Shown here piece after piece: positions 36,891 through 45,616 of a DNA stretch of 64,000 nt; position 1 is the stretch's first letter; each line of letters begins with the position of its first letter. The DNA is taken from assembly GCA_964520425.1 (NCBI GenBank), contig CAZFMX010000006.1, positions 1 through 64,000 on the forward strand. Reading direction: 5' to 3'. The notes beneath the pieces are model-generated. The model saw only the letters and a program-made list of their open reading frames with translations, was not told where the DNA came from and ran no database searches. The translations under genes and the position numbers were made by a program. This DNA is from JAFGFY01 sp964520425 (GTDB taxonomy: Bacteria > Desulfobacterota > DSM-4660 > Desulfatiglandales > HGW-15).

Positions 36891-36993
36891 CCCTTAGGGC
36901 TTTGAGTTTCACATTCTGCTGTTCTTTTCACGGGAGCCTCGTTTCATCCGGTCAATGAATTGAGATTTTTAAAAGTGAACCTTCGCGCTAATC

Positions 36994-37065
36994 CAATGGT
37001 GGTGAAGTCTTTTCCGATTGACTGTCGGGAGGCCTGGAATCAAGGAAACGACTTCATCACCATTG
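36994..37065. repeat. inverted repeat in intergenic spacer
   Basis: CAATGGTGGTGAAGTC (36994-37009) pairs with GACTTCATCACCATTG (37050-37065), 15 of 16 bases, loop 40 nt. It lies in the 285-nt gap between the DUF362 and polyferredoxin genes. It may be a small mobile or regulatory hairpin; no run of T follows. Confidence 0.55.
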
Positions 37066-37175
37066 AATCGGTGTTCAAACATAAGAGTCAGAGCATTGCG
37101 TACGCATGAACGGATGAATCAGCGACTCCCATGCTCAAAACTCGATAACAGGGGTCAAACTGATAGGCTGAACTT

Positions 37176-39125
37176 ATGGGAATCCGGACAGTTAGACGAA
37201 TTACTCAAGGCTTTTTTCTTCTGCTCTTCCTCTGGTTTTGTGCTGCATCGAACCTGGGCGAGCAGTGGTGGCAATTAAGAGGATGGCCCATCAACTGGTT
37301 CCTTCAACTGGATCCTCTAGTCGGTCTCGGAACCCTGTTGAGCACCCACAGCCTCTATTCCGGTCTCCTCTGGGGACTCGCCACAGTCGCCTTGACCATT
37401 ATTCTGGGAAGGTTTTTTTGCGGGTGGCTTTGCCCTTTTGGATGCATCCATCAGATGGTGGGGGTGCTGAGTAAGCGAAAGCTAAAGGTTCGGGACCGGA
37501 TTAAACTCAACTCATATCGTCGCTCCCAGGGCATCAAATACTGGATACTGGTTTTTCTCCTTAGTGCGGCTGCAGGGGATTTGCTCGCCTTTATCATCCA
37601 CACGCCTACACGGCAAACAACCCTCTTTTGGCTTTTGGTGATCTTTATCCTCCTCTTTGTGGGCTTTAAGGCTGCACAAAAAGAAGGCGTCCGACCCAGA
37701 AAGTCCATGATCATCGTCTTGGGGATAGCGCTTCTATGGGCGGTTCTCTGTCGCTTTGCAGATACTCAGGTATTATTGCCCGTCACCCTTCAGACCGGAT
37801 TGCTGGACCCCATTCCTCTCTTCTATAGGTCTGTCAATTTAGTCATATTGCCTCTATTAGATGGTGCAGGCTTTCATCTGAATCCAAACGAGCGGATCTA
37901 CGATGGGGTGTGTATCATCGGCCTCGTGTTTGTGACGGCGGTCTTGCTTAACCTTTTCATTCCCCGTTTTTATTGTCGATTTATCTGCCCTTTAGGCGCC
38001 CTCTTCGGTGTCCTGAACCGATTTTCCATCTGGCGAGTCCGTAAAAAAGATATGGAGGCCTGCAAGGAATGTCATCTTTGTGAACAGAATTGCGAAGGGG
38101 CATGTCAACCCTCTACTCAAATTCATGTCAGTGAATGTGTACTCTGCCTCAATTGCCTTGAAGACTGCCCCCACGGCTTGATGGGATACGGCATTAGGCC
38201 CTCTAAGACAGGCGAGGTCATATCCCCTGATGTCTCGAGGCGTGAGTTCACGGTGGCTTTAATTGCCGGGGTGATCTCTGTCCCTATGGTCCGATTGAGT
38301 GGACATATCGGTCCCAATTGGAACCCTGTCCTCATTCGCCCGCCTGGTGCTCTGCGAGAGGAAGATTTCCTCACACGCTGTATTAAATGTGGACAATGCA
38401 TGCGAGTGTGCCCCACGAACGTGATCCAACCCGCGGGACTCTCCGGCGGAATCGAAGGGATTTGGACGCCGGAACTCAATTTCCGTGTTGGCACCAGTGG
38501 ATGCCAATTCAATTGCATCGCCTGTGGGAATGTCTGTCCCACCGCGGCGATTCGTCCCCTGAGCCTTGATGAACGCTTGGGCACAAATGATTTTTCAGAA
38601 AACGGGCCGATTCGTATCGGAACGGCCTTTGTTGACAAGGGAAGGTGTCTTCCTTGGGCCATGGAGCGCCCATGTATCGTCTGTCAGGAGAATTGCCCCG
38701 TCAGCCCGAAGGCCATTACAACCCAGGTCCAATACAGTGTCATTCACAAAGACAATGTCCTAACGATCAAAGGTATTGACACCTTGGAGATTCAATTGCT
38801 AAACGGTGGTTTAATACCGGAACGCTACGCTACCGGAGACTACTATCTTCGGATTGATAGACAGAGTGACGAGGGCGCACTGCGACAGATTGTCTCTAAC
38901 ACAACGGACACGCTTACCGTCTCCGCCTCTGAGGAATCGGTTGGAGTTCCGTCAGAAGATACAACGATTGAAATCGTCATTCGCCTCCAGAAACCGGTTG
39001 TGGATCCAGAGCGCTGCATAGGATGCGGGGTCTGCCAACATGAATGTCCGGTCAAGGGAAAACGAGCTATTCGAGTCAGCGCAGAGAATGAAACCAGAAA
39101 CCGTGACCACCGTCTGCTGGTTTAA
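37176..39125 (+). CDS. NapH-NapG-like fusion polyferredoxin
   Basis: A 649-residue membrane Fe-S protein. The N-terminal ~270 residues have about five membrane helices and two CxxxCP motifs (RFFCGWLCPFGC near 82-90 and RFYCRFICPLGA), as in NapH/NosR-type proteins. Then come ferredoxin motifs (CKECHLCEQNC, CVLCLNCLEDCP). An internal SRREFTVALIAGVISVPMVRL follows, which looks like a Tat signal-anchor, and a NapG/MauM-like domain with CIKCGQCMRVCP, CIACGNVCP, CIVCQENCP and CIGCGVCQHECP. It therefore resembles NapH and NapG fused in one chain, likely moving electrons from the quinone pool to the periplasm, with DUF362 as neighbour. Confidence 0.88.
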   Translation: MGIRTVRRITQGFFLLLFLWFCAASNLGEQWWQLRGWPINWFLQLDPLVGLGTLLSTHSLYSGLLWGLATVALTIILGRFFCGWLCPFGCIHQMVGVLSKRKLKVRDRIKLNSYRRSQGIKYWILVFLLSAAAGDLLAFIIHTPTRQTTLFWLLVIFILLFVGFKAAQKEGVRPRKSMIIVLGIALLWAVLCRFADTQVLLPVTLQTGLLDPIPLFYRSVNLVILPLLDGAGFHLNPNERIYDGVCIIGLVFVTAVLLNLFIPRFYCRFICPLGALFGVLNRFSIWRVRKKDMEACKECHLCEQNCEGACQPSTQIHVSECVLCLNCLEDCPHGLMGYGIRPSKTGEVISPDVSRREFTVALIAGVISVPMVRLSGHIGPNWNPVLIRPPGALREEDFLTRCIKCGQCMRVCPTNVIQPAGLSGGIEGIWTPELNFRVGTSGCQFNCIACGNVCPTAAIRPLSLDERLGTNDFSENGPIRIGTAFVDKGRCLPWAMERPCIVCQENCPVSPKAITTQVQYSVIHKDNVLTIKGIDTLEIQLLNGGLIPERYATGDYYLRIDRQSDEGALRQIVSNTTDTLTVSASEESVGVPSEDTTIEIVIRLQKPVVDPERCIGCGVCQHECPVKGKRAIRVSAENETRNRDHRLLV

Positions 39126-39139
39126 TCCCAACGTTGCAT

Positions 39140-39261
39140 AAAAAACATGACAGGGAGATTTAAAACCAATAATATCAAGGCGTTTGGTGTAATAAGAGGC
39201 TATTCCTAGAAATAACCAAATGTGAATTCCAGGATCATCAAATTCATTTGTCATGTTTTTT
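39140..39261. repeat. inverted-repeat element in spacer before icd
   Basis: AAAAAACATGACA (39140-39152) and TGTCATGTTTTTT (39249-39261) form a perfect 13-bp inverted repeat 96 nt apart. The preceding CGTTGCATAAAAA resembles TGTTGCATAAAAA near 25513, suggesting a dispersed small element. A second inverted pair, GTCAAGGGT/ACCCTTGAC, lies at about 39301-39342. The rest of the 39126-39559 spacer has no gene. Confidence 0.5.
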
Positions 39262-39458
39262 ACCCTATGGGAAATCCGAAGATACTATATCTCCTTTGTT
39301 GTCAAGGGTTCGCGGTATGTGGCTACAGCTTCACCCTTGACGCCTCGGATCTACAACATCCTCGACTTTTGCAATGATAGGGTTAAGTCATCCGTTTGAC
39401 CGGCTCTTATCGTGTTCATTACACCGTTGAGTGTTTCGGTTCTTTCATACTCAATCCC

Positions 39459-39490
39459 AAAGAGCCTGGTCTCTCAAACCAGGCTCTTTT
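39459..39490 (+). terminator. rho-independent terminator upstream of icd
   Basis: A perfect stem AAAGAGCCTGGT / ACCAGGCTCTTT with a 7-nt loop is followed by T. It lies 330 nt after the polyferredoxin gene and 70 nt before the icd start. Its presence also argues against the long N-terminal extension of icd, whose frame would run through it. It may stop read-through or act as a leader attenuator for icd. Confidence 0.75.
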
Positions 39491-39559
39491 ATCACAAAAA
39501 AATCGAAGCAGACGCGGAAGGAAGGTTTTAACGGAAATGCGAGAAAAAGGATATACACC

Positions 39560-40774
39560 GTGAAAACAGGACAAAAAATCGAGTTCTCCAACGGTGAGTT
39601 CAAGGTGCCGGCACATCCGATTATTCCCTACATCGAAGGAGACGGCATAGGCCCGGATATATGGCGGGCTGCCGTCAGGGTCATTGACCGTGCTGTTGAA
39701 TTGTGCTGGCCGGGCTCCCGGCGGATTGCCTGGAAGGAAGTCCTTGCAGGTGAAAAAGCCTACAAACAGAATAGGGACTGGCTTCCTGAGGAGACTCTAA
39801 ACGCGTTCCGGGAATATAGAATCGGCATCAAGGGGCCGTTGACCACGCCTGTTGGCGAAGGGATTCGAAGCCTCAATGTCGCCGTCAGACAGGCCCTTGA
39901 TCTTTACGCCTGCGTGCGGCCTGTCCGGTATTTCCCGGGCGTCCCCAGTCCGGTCAAGGAACCCCACAAGGTGGATATGATCGTTTTTCGAGAAAATACT
40001 GAGGACATCTACGCAGGGTTCGAGCTTGAGAAGGGGAAAGAAGAAACCCATCATCTGATGGACCATCTCTTCGAGGTATACGGCTGGAAAATCCGTGAAG
40101 ACTCCGGAATCGGGATCAAACCCATCAGTAAGACCGGCAGTCGAAGACTTATTCGGGCAGCCATAAATTACGCTCTGCGCTATCATCGTAGGAATGTCAC
40201 CCTTGTGCACAAAGGGAACATTCAGAAGTATACGGAAGGTGCATTTCGAAAATGGGGCTATCAACTCGCTAAGGAAGAGTATGCTGAACAGACAATCCTG
40301 TGGGAAGATGTTATGGATACGCCGCCGAAAGACAAAATCCTGATCAAGGATACCATCGCCGACATTTTTTTTCAGCAAACACTGACAAGGCCTGAGGAAT
40401 TTGACGTTATTGCTACCACTAACCTGAATGGAGACTACATCTCCGATGCCCTCGCGGCTCAAGTGGGCGGTATAGGGATGGTACCCGGCGCGAATATTAA
40501 TTATCAAAGCGGGTACGCCGTCTTTGAAGCCACCCATGGTACGGCACCGAAATACGCGGGCCTAGACAAGGTCAATCCCACCTCAATCATCTTGAGCGGG
40601 GCTATGATGCTTGATTTTATGGGATGGTCTAAGGCAGCCAAGCTCATAGAGAAAGGACTGGAAAAGACCATTCTCTCCAAAAAAGTGACTTATGATCTAG
40701 CCAGACTCATGGCGGGCGCAGAAGAAGTGACCTGCTCCCAGTTCAGCATTTATGTCTGCGAAAACATGAAGTGA
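39560..40774 (+). CDS. icd: isocitrate dehydrogenase (NADP-type)
   Basis: A 404-residue enzyme that oxidises isocitrate to 2-oxoglutarate and CO2. I choose the GTG at 39560 because AAAGGA lies 8 nt before it; the frame extends 43 codons upstream but runs through a terminator hairpin. Visible are PIIPYIEGDGIGPDIW, the substrate loop region GIRSLNVAVRQALDLYACVRPVRYF, VDMIVFRENTEDIYAG, LVHKGNIQKYTEGAF (Lys/Tyr), DTIADIFFQQ and the nucleotide-binding FEATHGTAPKYAG. The features fit the bacterial homodimeric enzyme. It converges with the cyclase gene, 7 nt away. Confidence 0.95.
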   Translation: MKTGQKIEFSNGEFKVPAHPIIPYIEGDGIGPDIWRAAVRVIDRAVELCWPGSRRIAWKEVLAGEKAYKQNRDWLPEETLNAFREYRIGIKGPLTTPVGEGIRSLNVAVRQALDLYACVRPVRYFPGVPSPVKEPHKVDMIVFRENTEDIYAGFELEKGKEETHHLMDHLFEVYGWKIREDSGIGIKPISKTGSRRLIRAAINYALRYHRRNVTLVHKGNIQKYTEGAFRKWGYQLAKEEYAEQTILWEDVMDTPPKDKILIKDTIADIFFQQTLTRPEEFDVIATTNLNGDYISDALAAQVGGIGMVPGANINYQSGYAVFEATHGTAPKYAGLDKVNPTSIILSGAMMLDFMGWSKAAKLIEKGLEKTILSKKVTYDLARLMAGAEEVTCSQFSIYVCENMK

Positions 40775-40781
40775 AAGGGGG

Positions 40782-41891
40782 TTAAGAATGGAGTTGCTCC
40801 GAAGTCTCAAACTCCGTCATCTTCCTTCGTGCCTCAGGATGATTGGGATTGTGTAAAAGGATGTCTCCGTAAGTTTTCCGGGCTATATCTTGTCTTCCCG
40901 TTGTTTCAAGAATTCTGGCCTTGTGCAAGAGAGCGGCCTTATTTCTAGGCTCCAGCTTCAAGGATTCTTCAAAATACTGCAGGGCCCTTTCCAGGTTGTG
41001 AATACCCTTTCCATAAATGTGAAACCAGCCAAGCATGTTGTAGATAACGGGCTTATACGCTGCCACTTCCAGTGCCTGTTCTGCAACCCGAATGGCATGG
41101 TTTTCCAAATAGTCGTGTTTGCCTAAGGCGATCAAAGAAGCATAATATCGAAGGAGGGTAATGAATACCCATGGTTCGGCCATAGGCTGATTCACGGCAT
41201 AGTGCATTTTCTCCACCAGTCCATTCTTAAAATCTGCCGGCATAGAAGGCAGGAGTTCAGAGTGGATGAAAGAAATAATTTCGAAGACCGGCATATCTTG
41301 GCCAAGGCCTTTGAACGCCAAGCTCTGAGGTGGGCCGAAAACCACGTTGAGTGAATTGTGTTCTTGACACTTTCTACGAAGGCTATCACCAACCATGACT
41401 TGATAACTCTTACCTCTCCGTGACGTGGATTCGATGCGTTTGGTGATATTGATGGCATATCCCTCGACACTGGGCCTGACATCTCCCGTCTTTACACGCC
41501 ACGCCCTCACACCTTTCACAACTTTTCCACAATTGATTCCCACCCCGATCCGCGAGACGAGACGCCCCTCCTTTAGTATTCTCTCATTGAAATCAGATAC
41601 CAGCCAGGCGAGTTTCATTTTTACAGCCATGAGAAGGGCATTTCGCACATCATATTGGGTTGCACCTGAATAAAGAAAGACCCTTATCTCGTCACCGGTA
41701 ATGGACCAGGAACAATCAGATCCATCCCCTTCGTAATCGTATTGCTCCAAATGGGCTGAGACAATCTCATACATGGTGCTCTGGAAATGGACAATCATAT
41801 CGTCATATTCCTGGAGTGTCAGGTTCTTCGACATTTCTGTGCTGTTCACAAGATCAGCGATAAGGATAGTTGCAAGGACGCTTTCTTTCAT
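40782..41891 (-). CDS. class III nucleotide cyclase domain with TPR repeats
   Basis: A 369-residue cytoplasmic protein. Residues about 5-200 form a class III adenylate/guanylate cyclase homology domain: ATILIADLVNSTEMS (first metal Asp), WSITGDEIRVFLYSG (second Asp), SRIGVGINCGKVVKG and EGYAINITKRIESTSRRG, where Asn and Arg stand at the usual transition-state positions. The residues needed for activity seem present, though the substrate is unclear. The C-terminal ~130 residues are TPR-like (ALQYFEESLKLEPRNKAALLHKARILE). TPRs may recruit a partner. It converges with icd. Confidence 0.8.
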   Translation of the reverse strand: MKESVLATILIADLVNSTEMSKNLTLQEYDDMIVHFQSTMYEIVSAHLEQYDYEGDGSDCSWSITGDEIRVFLYSGATQYDVRNALLMAVKMKLAWLVSDFNERILKEGRLVSRIGVGINCGKVVKGVRAWRVKTGDVRPSVEGYAINITKRIESTSRRGKSYQVMVGDSLRRKCQEHNSLNVVFGPPQSLAFKGLGQDMPVFEIISFIHSELLPSMPADFKNGLVEKMHYAVNQPMAEPWVFITLLRYYASLIALGKHDYLENHAIRVAEQALEVAAYKPVIYNMLGWFHIYGKGIHNLERALQYFEESLKLEPRNKAALLHKARILETTGRQDIARKTYGDILLHNPNHPEARRKMTEFETSEQLHS

Positions 41892-41971
41892 GGCATATGA
41901 TTAATGGTATTCTCTAACCTGCCCCCTATCTCAATTAAGCGGGTCTGTAGGGATAGGTTTCGTGACGACCA

Positions 41972-42484
41972 TCATAACTCAAGATCGATGGTCCGTTCCT
42001 GTAGTTCGATCTTCATCCTCTGAACATCATTTGAGAGATTTTCAAGCTTCTGGGATAATTCTTGCAGCTCTTCTTTATTATCCACTGCCTTTCTGTTTAT
42101 GGTATCCTGGATTTTACCGATTGAGGTGTTCATAGACGTCTCTATAGAGGCTTTTGTAGATGCCATTAAACGGGAACTCTCTTCCGAAGTGGACTTTCTG
42201 ATCTCTTTGAGGGATGTATTGACTTTTTCAAGAATCCCATTCAATTTGGTCAAAAGCTGATTTATTGTGTCATCGGTATACTTCTTGAGCCCTGCAATCC
42301 TCTGATTCAGATCGTCGGATGTTTCCTCTCTTTGTTCCTGTAAAACGGAAATTTTCCTCTCGGTTTTGGCCACTTTTTGCTTTATGCCTTTTAGAGTAAC
42401 CAAGGCCCAAGCAGAAACGAAGACTGCAAAGAGCAAGAAAATGATAATCAGATAACCTGGAATCCCCGACAACTCATTCATCAT
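41972..42484 (-). CDS. membrane-anchored coiled-coil protein, unknown function
   Basis: A 170-residue protein with one N-terminal membrane helix (YLIIIFLLFAVFVSAWALVTL, about 11-31) and a long heptad-rich coiled coil to the end (LQEQREETSDDLNQRI through LQELSQKLENLSNDVQRMKIEL). Proteins of this plan act as scaffolds or spacers at the membrane, but I recognise no family. It lies 80 nt upstream of the cyclase gene on the same strand, so the two may be co-transcribed. It is divergent from the oxygen-defence operon. Confidence 0.7.
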   Translation of the reverse strand: MMNELSGIPGYLIIIFLLFAVFVSAWALVTLKGIKQKVAKTERKISVLQEQREETSDDLNQRIAGLKKYTDDTINQLLTKLNGILEKVNTSLKEIRKSTSEESSRLMASTKASIETSMNTSIGKIQDTINRKAVDNKEELQELSQKLENLSNDVQRMKIELQERTIDLEL

Positions 42485-42689
42485 CAGATCCTCCCCGTTC
42501 CCTTGACCATCAGAATTTGTCGCATTAGGTCCTTCCCAATATCAGATTGTGCCCAATTAGCTCTACATTTGTCTTTATCCTTTAGATTATTACATATTTA
42601 TCCAAAAAATACCAGACTGAATGTTAAGCATCCTTTCTAAAATACACTATTTCTTCTTGACAAGCCTTGTTATGAGATTTATAAAAGAA

Positions 42690-42710
42690 TAATAGTAATC
42701 ATTCCTATTA
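42690..42710. promoter_or_regulatory. candidate PerR/Fur-type operator
   Basis: TAATAG taatcattc CTATTA is a 6-9-6 inverted repeat in A/T-rich DNA, 61 nt before the first rubrerythrin ATG. The shape and the central AATCATT resemble Fur/PerR boxes, and the operon it precedes encodes a PerR-like regulator. The match is by eye only. Confidence 0.45.
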
Positions 42711-42771
42711 ATATAACCGTGTGTACTCGTTTTCACAAAGAAACTAAACCTTTATATAGATGGAGTATCTT

Positions 42772-43281
42772 ATGACAGATCTGAAAGGAACGCTGACAGA
42801 AAAGGACCTTCAAGAGGCTTTTGCAGGGGAATCCCAGGCCAACCGTAAGTATCTTGCATTTGCAAAACAGGCGGAGAAGGAAGGATATTCACAAGTGGCC
42901 AAGCTCTTCAGGGCGGCCGCTGAGGCCGAGACGGTTCACGCTCATAATCACCTCCGTGCCCTTGATGGCATCAAAAGCACAGCGGAGAACCTCCAGGAAG
43001 CCCTTGAGGGAGAAATTCATGAATTTAAGAACATGTACCCTGACATGATTGAACATGCACAGAAGGAAGGCATCAAGGCCGGCGAGAGGACTTTCCGCTA
43101 CGCAAATGATGTCGAGAAGGTTCACGCGGGGCTCTATCGTAGGGCCCTGGACAGTCTGGAAAACCTCAATGAGACAGACTATTATGTCTGTCCCGTATGT
43201 GGTTATACCTGTGAAGATAAGGCCCCTGAAAAGTGTCCGGTCTGTAATGCCAAAGGCAGTGTCTTTTTTAAAGTGGAATAG
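42772..43281 (+). CDS. rbr: rubrerythrin
   Basis: A 169-residue peroxide-reducing di-iron protein. The N-terminal four-helix domain has the ligand motifs EAFAGESQANRKYLAFA, AAAEAETVHAHNHL, EGEIHEFKNMYP and YANDVEKVHAGLY. The C-terminal rubredoxin-like domain has YVCPVCGYTCED...CPVCNA. It reduces H2O2 to water with electrons from rubredoxin in anaerobes. I choose ATG 42772 because GGAG lies 6-7 nt before it. It is the first gene of the oxygen-defence operon, downstream of a candidate PerR operator. Confidence 0.95.
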   Translation: MTDLKGTLTEKDLQEAFAGESQANRKYLAFAKQAEKEGYSQVAKLFRAAAEAETVHAHNHLRALDGIKSTAENLQEALEGEIHEFKNMYPDMIEHAQKEGIKAGERTFRYANDVEKVHAGLYRRALDSLENLNETDYYVCPVCGYTCEDKAPEKCPVCNAKGSVFFKVE

Positions 43282-43368
43282 TCTCGAGCCGCTACTCCAG
43301 AAAAGACTCCAAGCCGCCTTAACAATAGGACTCTTCAAGGGGTCGATCACGTGATGAGAGGAGGTCCT

Positions 43369-43821
43369 TTGCATTCCAACCAGAAATTCAGGATGACCCA
43401 CCAGCGAAAGATGATACTGGAGGAGGTCAAAAGGGTCCATACTCATCCCACTGCCGATGAAGTCTATGAAATCGTGCGTAAAAAGATCTCCCGGATTAGT
43501 ATGGGGACGGTCTATCGTAACCTGGATGTCCTTGTGAAAAACGGACTCATACGGAAGATAAATCCAGGTCAGGGCCACCCTCAGATGCGTTTTGACGCCA
43601 AAACCGAGGACCATTATCACATCACTTGTATGGGTTGCGGCAGTATTGAGGACCTCCCTGTGAACTCTCCGGATGCCGCCTTGAATAATCTGACAAAAAC
43701 GCTTCTAAGGGCGACAGAGTATCGAATCGCCGGGCATCATCTCGATTTTTACGGGTTGTGCCCAATGTGTACCCAGGAGGAGGAATCCTCCCTTGGCGAG
43801 AAGATGAAAGAATTTGAGTAG
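43369..43821 (+). CDS. perR: Fur-family regulator, PerR-like
   Basis: A metal-dependent repressor of about 150 residues. The winged helix (about 5-80) contains QKFRMTHQRKMILEEV and TADEVYEIVRKKISRISMGTVYRNLDVL. The dimerisation domain has DHYHITCMGCGSIEDL with a zinc-type CxxC and the second CPMCTQ pair. By context it is PerR rather than Fur: it sits between two rubrerythrin genes. I choose the TTG at 43369, which has GGAGG 6 nt upstream; GTG 43351 and ATG 43354 are alternatives. It probably represses this operon until peroxide inactivates it. Confidence 0.9.
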   Translation: MHSNQKFRMTHQRKMILEEVKRVHTHPTADEVYEIVRKKISRISMGTVYRNLDVLVKNGLIRKINPGQGHPQMRFDAKTEDHYHITCMGCGSIEDLPVNSPDAALNNLTKTLLRATEYRIAGHHLDFYGLCPMCTQEEESSLGEKMKEFE

Positions 43822-43837
43822 ACGAAGGAGGGATATC

Positions 43838-44413
43838 ATGACTGAACTAAAAGGAACTCAAACGGAAAAAAACATTCTCACGGCATTTGCCGGTGAATCA
43901 CAGGCCAGGAACCGTTATTCCTATTTTGCAAGCCAGGCGAAAAAGGATGGCTATGTCCAGATAAGCGACATTTTTGAAGAGACGGCCAACCAGGAAAAAG
44001 AACATGCCAAAAGGCTTTTCAAGCTTCTTAAAGGGGGGGAACTGAAAATCAGCGCAAGTTTCCCGGCCGGTGTCATAGGAACAACCCTTGATAATTTGAA
44101 AGAAGCTGCCGGGGGAGAAAATTACGAATGGACGGAAATGTATCCTGGGTTTGCGAAAACCGCCCGCAATGAGGGTTTTGAGGATATAGCCAACATCTTT
44201 GATTCAATCACCGTGGCAGAAAAACAGCATGAGAAGCGATACCTCGCTCTTGCCGGAAATATTGAGGCAGGGCGTGTGTTCAAGCGTCAAGAGAAGGTCG
44301 TATGGCGCTGTCGAAACTGTGGTTATCTTCATGAAGGCACTGAGGCCCCAGAGGAATGCCCGGCCTGTGCCCATGAACAGGCACACTTTGAACTCCTGGG
44401 AGAGAATTACTAG
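43838..44413 (+). CDS. rubrerythrin (second copy)
   Basis: A 191-residue rubrerythrin with the di-iron motifs NILTAFAGESQARNRYSYFA, DIFEETANQEKEHAKRL, GENYEWTEMYPGFA and FDSITVAEKQHEKRYLAL, then a rubredoxin-like domain WRCRNCGYLHEG...CPACAHEQAHF. It differs enough from the first copy to be an older paralogue, not a recent duplicate. ATG 43838 has GGAGG at correct spacing; an earlier in-frame ATG at 43814 lies inside perR. It follows perR closely and acts in peroxide reduction in the cytoplasm. Confidence 0.94.
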   Translation: MTELKGTQTEKNILTAFAGESQARNRYSYFASQAKKDGYVQISDIFEETANQEKEHAKRLFKLLKGGELKISASFPAGVIGTTLDNLKEAAGGENYEWTEMYPGFAKTARNEGFEDIANIFDSITVAEKQHEKRYLALAGNIEAGRVFKRQEKVVWRCRNCGYLHEGTEAPEECPACAHEQAHFELLGENY

Positions 44414-44499
44414 CCGGTTTTCATGAGGCGATATCGTGGAAGCGTTTGAGACTCACCTTTTCACAAACGCAGCTTGATAGTACACAAGGAGGATGACGA

Positions 44500-44874
44500 A
44501 TGGCAGAGAGACTACAGATATATAAATGTGAAGCATGTGGGAATATCGTGGAAGTCCTTCATGGAGGAGGAGGCGAGCTGGTCTGCTGTGGAGCCCCCAT
44601 GGTACCTTTTGTGGAAAACACCGTGGATGCCGCCAAAGAGAAACACGTCCCCGTCGTGGAAAAGGCAGATCAAGGGATCAGGGTGAAAGTAGGTAGTGTC
44701 CCCCACCCCATGGAAGAAAAGCACTACATCGAGTGGGTGGAAGTCATTAAGGACGGGAAAATCTGCCGGGAATTTCTGAAGCCCGGAGATACGCCCGAAG
44801 CCTCCTTTGATCTCCATGATGAAAACGTGACGGCCCGGGAGTACTGCAACATTCATGGGCTTTGGAAAGCATAG
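44500..44874 (+). CDS. dfx: desulfoferrodoxin (superoxide reductase)
   Basis: A 124-residue two-iron superoxide reductase. The N-terminal desulforedoxin domain has YKCEACGN (Cys 10, 13) and LVCCGAPM (Cys 29, 30). The catalytic domain has EKHVPVVE, HPMEEKHYIEWVEV and the closing YCNIHGLWK, supplying the four His and one Cys of the active iron. It reduces superoxide to hydrogen peroxide, which the neighbouring rubrerythrins then remove; rubredoxin, encoded next, is the usual electron donor. All ligands are present. Confidence 0.96.
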   Translation: MAERLQIYKCEACGNIVEVLHGGGGELVCCGAPMVPFVENTVDAAKEKHVPVVEKADQGIRVKVGSVPHPMEEKHYIEWVEVIKDGKICREFLKPGDTPEASFDLHDENVTAREYCNIHGLWKA

Positions 44875-44909
44875 AAATTCCACGGACACAAAAAGGAAGG
44901 ACAAATACA

Positions 44910-45119
44910 ATGGCGAATCCGGAAGAGATGTGGCAGTGTCAGACACTGAACTGCGGGTATATCTACAACCCTGATAAAGGGGATAGGAAAGGAAAAGTCC
45001 CCAAAGGTACCCGTTTCGAAGATCTTCCGGATGACTGGAGATGTCCCATCTGCGGGGCAACGAAAAAGATGTTTCGACCCTTGGCCGGCCCTGGTTCCGT
45101 GTCGGCAGAGGGGTCTTGA
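44910..45119 (+). CDS. rub: rubredoxin
   Basis: A 69-residue rubredoxin, slightly longer than the usual ~52, because of a short tail after RPLAGPG. The iron ligands are in WQCQTLNCGYIYNP (C-x4-C, not the usual C-x2-C) and WRCPICGATKKMF. A C-x4-C first motif is known in some rubredoxins (Rub-2 type) and shifts the redox potential. ATG 44910 follows AAGGAAGG; an earlier in-frame ATG overlaps dfx. It donates electrons to desulfoferrodoxin and rubrerythrin. Confidence 0.92.
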   Translation: MANPEEMWQCQTLNCGYIYNPDKGDRKGKVPKGTRFEDLPDDWRCPICGATKKMFRPLAGPGSVSAEGS

Positions 45120-45147
45120 CGGACAACTCATAAAAGGAAGGCTGGAG

Positions 45148-45585
45148 ATGTCTAAAGCGCTGATTGTATACACAACAAGGGCCGGTGGGACCAAGGCCAT
45201 TGCTGATCTCATCGCAGAAGGACTCCGTATGACCGGGACTGAAGCCACTGTGGTCAACTCATCTGAGATCAAAAATGAATCAGACCTCGCAGGCTATGAT
45301 GCCTATGTGTTTGGATCTGCCACCTACCACGGGGATATGATGCAGGGGATGAAAACCATGCTTTTCCTCTGTGAAAAGGTCGATCTTGATGGAAGAGTCG
45401 GGGGCTCATACGGCTCATTCGGATGGAGCGGGGAGGCCCCTGATCGCATATACGATACCATGAAGAACATTTTCAATATGAATATGGTCGGCGGGCCGTT
45501 GAGACTGAAATCCGCCTCCATGGGTGGAGGAAGACAGATGGCCCAGGAATACGGCAAAGAGATTGCCAAAAAGCTGGCCGGATGA
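45148..45585 (+). CDS. flavodoxin
   Basis: A 145-residue flavodoxin. The FMN-phosphate loop is in LIVYTTRAGGTKAIADLIAEGL; later come FGSATYHGDMM and GSYGSFGWSGEAPDRIYDTM, the other flavin loops. It is a small cytoplasmic electron carrier and, in this operon, may replace or feed rubredoxin. ATG 45148 follows AAGGAAGGCTGGAG; upstream in-frame codons lie within the rubredoxin gene and are unlikely to be used. Confidence 0.92.
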   Translation: MSKALIVYTTRAGGTKAIADLIAEGLRMTGTEATVVNSSEIKNESDLAGYDAYVFGSATYHGDMMQGMKTMLFLCEKVDLDGRVGGSYGSFGWSGEAPDRIYDTMKNIFNMNMVGGPLRLKSASMGGGRQMAQEYGKEIAKKLAG

Positions 45586-45616
45586 CCGGTAAAAAATTTC
45601 AACCAAGGAGATGAAT

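Noticed and set aside
39431..39559. N-terminal extension of isocitrate dehydrogenase
   Set aside because: The extension reads through a strong terminator hairpin; the GTG at 39560 has the ribosome-binding site and starts at the usual position.
39797..40537. 246-residue minus-strand open frame inside icd
   Set aside because: It lies wholly antisense to a clear isocitrate dehydrogenase; no family match and no start signal.
42889..43620. 243-residue minus-strand open frame across rubrerythrin and perR
   Set aside because: It is antisense to two well-recognised genes.
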